Both the position numbers and the translations under genes were made by a program. Positions 5,771-8,322 of a DNA stretch of 8,322 nt are shown piece after piece (within the stretch, counting starts at the first letter, position 1; every line of letters starts with the position of its first letter). Location: the NCBI GenBank assembly GCA_016919565.1, contig JACXTO010000104.1, positions 1 through 8,322 of the forward strand. Direction: 5' to 3'. The notes under the pieces are model-generated. The model made no database searches. It had not been told where the DNA came from and saw nothing but the letters and a program-made list of their open reading frames with translations. Origin of the DNA: Methanomassiliicoccaceae archaeon. Its GTDB lineage: Archaea > Thermoplasmatota > Thermoplasmata > Methanomassiliicoccales > UBA472.

Positions 5771-5859
5771 CCCCTTTGGGTCTTCCGGCGAAATCCTTTC
5801 CGTCTTCCTTTTTCAGGGTGCCGTCAAGTTTGGGCCATAGTAATTGTCCGTAAGATAAT

Positions 5860-7422
5860 TCATTCTATGGACTTGATCTTCTTGCTACCAGCCACCAGCA
5901 ATATCGAGCCGATGCCTGAGCTGAGTAGCAGCAACGCCAAAAGACCCCACGGCTCGCCGAATGCCACGATGCATATGACATAGAGAAAGAACGAGATCGC
6001 GAGAATGGAGATCGCGTTCCCGATCATCTCCGACGGTTTCTCACTGAATGCGGGTGAGAGCAGGAACAAGCCGATCGACATGATGACGTAGGCGGTGGCG
6101 ATCGCCACGACCGCTAATGTGAGGGCGATAGTATCCGCCCAAGGAACGTTCGAGGGAATGAGCACGATCAGGGCGGAGACGGCCGCCACTGGCTGAACGA
6201 CGATGCATCCTTGCATGATCCTTGCCCTGATCAGCCTGGACTCGCCTCTTGGCGCCTTCCGGTAGATGAAAAGATTGTCCTTTCCTCTCGCCGTTACCTC
6301 ACCGACAACGAAGACACAAAGGAAAGCCATCATCCAAGTGATCGTTAGAAGGGCCAAGCTCACGTAGTTACCCTGTGGTAGGGAGCTGAGCATGAACAAC
6401 TCCATCATCGAGACCAGGCCGAGGATGTAGATGACCCTTGAGATGTTCTCCAGCCTGCGCCCATAGTCCTTCATGACCGTGACAACGACCGTTGCAAATG
6501 AGCCTTTGGCGCTCAATAATCGAACGTATCTGTAGAATCCCCCCTCGGGTTTGGCTTTCGCGGTCGAGAATGACACCGGTTCGAGGTCGTACGCCCTTCC
6601 TGAGAGCTTTATGCCAACATAGATCGAGCCGAGCAGAAAAGCCATTAAACCGAAGATGCCGAGTATTGTTGATGCAAGATCGAAACCTAGATCACCCGGA
6701 TGGCGCAGGAACCGGAGGATGACGTCAGCTCCCCAAGAGCTTGGTAGCAGCAGGAACGAACCCGTGAGCGTGTTACCGCGTCCCTGTAGTGCTTCCAGCA
6801 TATCACCGTTCATAGCCGAGTACATTACTGCGACGAGTGGCAAGGAGATCAGCATCGCCAGAGCCTGCCCTGCCTCCCTTCCCCGAACGCTCCTTCCTAG
6901 CCATGCTTTCAGGACAGCCGCAATGAGCACTCCCACCCAGAGAGCGCTCATGACGATCAGGATGAACACCACCACAGCCAGGAGCACCTGGTCCATCGTC
7001 ATACCGAAGGGGATGAACAGCGCCAGGAAGGTGCCGGCGATTATTGAAACGACGATGGCGTAAAGCGGCAATGAGCCAAGGTACTTTCCCAGGAGAACGT
7101 CCTTCGGTTCGACTGGGGCCGAGAGGACCGTCTCCAGCGGCATGATGTTGGTGTCCTGCAATGTCTGCATGATCGGGATCGTTAGAATGCTGACGAAAAT
7201 AACGAACAACATGACCTGCATGAAAGCTAGCGCCGCATCGGAGAGGAGGAAACTCTTTGTGAGATCAGACGCCATCGAGAGCATGGCCGGTGCCGCGAAA
7301 AGAACGTACCACATCACTGCTGCCAGCGCCAGGAAAGGGAAGACCTTGCGGTAACGGCGGAAGCCGCTGGTCTTAAGGAGGTACTCGTTCTTTGCGATGA
7401 CAAGCCATTTAGGTCGCCTCAA
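5860..7422 (-). CDS. ABC-2-type transporter permease, about 12 membrane segments
   Basis: Integral membrane protein of about 520 residues from TTG 7422 (534 if read from GTG 7464). After a short basic N-terminus (RRPKWLVIAKNEYLLKTSGF), hydrophobic segments lie at roughly 28-48, 62-86, 116-139, 144-171, 186-204, 250-271, 330-348, 353-376, 404-422, 427-455, 467-489 and 491-511. The pattern is two groups of six, so it may be a duplicated permease giving a full membrane part in one chain. The cytoplasmic stretch after the second helix (MPLETVLSAPVEPKDVLLGKY) is the typical ABC-2 coupling motif. It pairs with the upstream ATPase; the substrate cannot be told. TTG 7422 is chosen because GGAGGG sits 6 bases before it; it overlaps the end of the ATPase gene by 14 bases, so translation is probably coupled. 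Confidence 0.85.
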   Translation of the reverse strand: MRRPKWLVIAKNEYLLKTSGFRRYRKVFPFLALAAVMWYVLFAAPAMLSMASDLTKSFLLSDAALAFMQVMLFVIFVSILTIPIMQTLQDTNIMPLETVLSAPVEPKDVLLGKYLGSLPLYAIVVSIIAGTFLALFIPFGMTMDQVLLAVVVFILIVMSALWVGVLIAAVLKAWLGRSVRGREAGQALAMLISLPLVAVMYSAMNGDMLEALQGRGNTLTGSFLLLPSSWGADVILRFLRHPGDLGFDLASTILGIFGLMAFLLGSIYVGIKLSGRAYDLEPVSFSTAKAKPEGGFYRYVRLLSAKGSFATVVVTVMKDYGRRLENISRVIYILGLVSMMELFMLSSLPQGNYVSLALLTITWMMAFLCVFVVGEVTARGKDNLFIYRKAPRGESRLIRARIMQGCIVVQPVAAVSALIVLIPSNVPWADTIALTLAVVAIATAYVIMSIGLFLLSPAFSEKPSEMIGNAISILAISFFLYVICIVAFGEPWGLLALLLLSSGIGSILLVAGSKKIKSIE

Positions 7423-8200
7423 CCGGATCCCTCCACGCAAGGAGCTCTGTCTTGTCCTTGCCACCAGTAAGCTCGATGAACGCCTGCTCGAGGTCGGTCG
7501 TCCCCGCCTTCTCGATGATCTCCTTTACCGTTCCTATGGTGACGAGCCTTCCCTGATTGATTATCGCGAGCCGGTCGCAGACCTCCTCCACCAATGGAAG
7601 GAGGTGACTGCTGACGAAGACCGTCTTATTCGCCTTCGTTGAGAGGTCCTTGATCAATTCCTTCACGACGATCGAGGCGCGAGGATCCAATGCGGACGTT
7701 GGTTCGTCGAGGAATACTATCGGGGGGTCGTGGATCAACGCGGCCGCGATGAGAACCTTCTGCTTCATTCCCTTCGAGAATCCTTCGATGAGGTCGTTCT
7801 CCCTTGAGCTCAGGCCAAACATGACGAGCAGCCGGTCCACCCGCTCCGACAATATGTGCTTATCGACGTCGTAAAGGGCACCGACGAACTCCAAATATTC
7901 GCGCGAGCTGAGCCGTTCATAAAGCCCCGGGTTCTCGGCGAGCAATCCTGTGCTCCGTTTGACGTTCTCTTTTTTCTTCAGGTCGTGACCATTCACGCTG
8001 GCAGTACCGGATGTTGGCTCGAAAATGCAATTCAGTATCCTGATGAGCGTTGTCTTGCCGGAGCCGTTCGGACCGAGGATCCCGAAGACCTCGCCCTGGT
8101 CGACAGAGAAGCTGACGTCCTTCAGGGCGATTATCTCGTTCCTTTTGCCGAATGTCTTGGAGATGCCTCTGACACTAATGATGGGGGCGTTTGAAGTCAT
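7409..8200 (-). CDS. ABC transporter ATP-binding protein
   Basis: 263-residue cytoplasmic ATPase of the DrrA/CcmA-like class that powers ABC-2 permeases. Walker A is GPNGSGKT (43-50), the signature is FSKGMKQKV (141-149, the SKGM variant of LSGGQ common in this class), Walker B is IVFLDEP (161-167) followed by a D-loop ALD, and the switch His is H199 in SSHLLP. The Q-loop region reads LLAENPGLYERLS (86-98), with Glu where Gln is usual; this is common in the subfamily. The C-terminus ends with a short LEQAFIELTGG extension and no large accessory domain. All catalytic residues are present, so it should be active. It is first in the operon with the permease. ATG 8200 has no Shine-Dalgarno site, in keeping with a leaderless transcript. 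Confidence 0.95.
   Translation of the reverse strand: MTSNAPIISVRGISKTFGKRNEIIALKDVSFSVDQGEVFGILGPNGSGKTTLIRILNCIFEPTSGTASVNGHDLKKKENVKRSTGLLAENPGLYERLSSREYLEFVGALYDVDKHILSERVDRLLVMFGLSSRENDLIEGFSKGMKQKVLIAAALIHDPPIVFLDEPTSALDPRASIVVKELIKDLSTKANKTVFVSSHLLPLVEEVCDRLAIINQGRLVTIGTVKEIIEKAGTTDLEQAFIELTGGKDKTELLAWRDPVEAT
7429..7434 (-). promoter_or_regulatory. Shine-Dalgarno (GGAGGG) for the permease, inside the ATPase gene
   Basis: Read on the minus strand, GGAGGG lies 6 bases before TTG 7422 and within the last codons of the ATPase. It decides the permease start in favour of TTG 7422 over GTG 7464, which has no comparable site. Confidence 0.6.
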
Positions 8201-8225
8201 CCAGAAAATGGCGATTTGAACGTTG

Positions 8226-8233
8226 CTATTTAG
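8226..8233 (-). promoter_or_regulatory. Candidate TATA box for the ABC operon
   Basis: On the minus strand CTAAATAG is centred about 29 bases before ATG 8200, so transcription would start at or just before the start codon, giving a leaderless mRNA. An 8-bp palindrome AACCGGTT (8250-8257) lies just upstream and could be an operator. The rest of 8201-8322 shows no supported gene. Confidence 0.4.
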
Positions 8234-8322
8234 ACCTGCCCTATCGAAGAACCGGTTTGATGAACCACTCGGTGAGTTCGTGTTCTTACTGTATCATTAA
8301 GGTTGCCTGATTCCTGATCATG

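Noticed and set aside
5768..5983. 71-codon plus-strand frame starting in the convergent spacer
   Set aside because: It overlaps the 3' end of the permease, starts inside the terminator region, has no ribosome binding site and matches no known family.

Overview
The window most resembles a chromosome segment of a methanogenic archaeon, probably a GC-rich member of the Thermoplasmata such as Methanomassiliicoccales. Evidence for this: a heterodisulfide reductase (HdrA)/MvhD-type iron-sulfur protein, an iron-sulfur flavoprotein of the archaeal Isf type, a response regulator with a cysteine-bearing C-terminal domain of the kind seen in methanogen regulators, archaeal TATA-like promoters close to start codons, and oligo-T terminators. 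All seven complete genes stop with TAA or TGA and none with TAG, which fits a pyrrolysine-using lineage but is weak evidence. The assignment is inference; there is no rRNA or other marker here.

Layout. (1) 1-138, minus: the first 46 codons of a membrane protein, probably PrsW-like, running off the left edge. (2) 192-3634, minus: three genes transcribed in the order iron-sulfur flavoprotein (3634-3059), zinc-ribbon/HisA-like TIM-barrel protein (3011-1968), REC-GAF-PAS response regulator (about 1877-192). The first two may be co-transcribed; the regulator seems to have its own promoter. (3) 3796-4968, plus: a single protein with the HdrA N-terminal domain, two [4Fe-4S] clusters and an MvhD domain, but no FAD domain. 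It is divergent from the flavoprotein gene. (4) 4969-5176: a noncoding AT-rich stretch with oligo-T terminators, an 11-bp direct repeat and a 13-bp palindrome beside a TATA box. (5) 5177-5710, plus: a SOUL-family heme-binding protein with lower GC than its neighbours. (6) 5860-8200, minus: a two-gene ABC exporter-type operon (ATPase then 12-TM permease), translationally coupled, convergent with the SOUL gene.

How they may work together. The flavoprotein and the Hdr/Mvh-like protein are both soluble redox carriers that share a roughly 160-bp divergent promoter region. A regulator with a conserved-looking cysteine cluster lies downstream on the flavoprotein strand. This suggests a small electron-transfer and redox-sensing neighbourhood, but the link is only by position. 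The ABC operon and the SOUL gene look like independent units. No mobile element, CRISPR array, tRNA or rRNA was seen.
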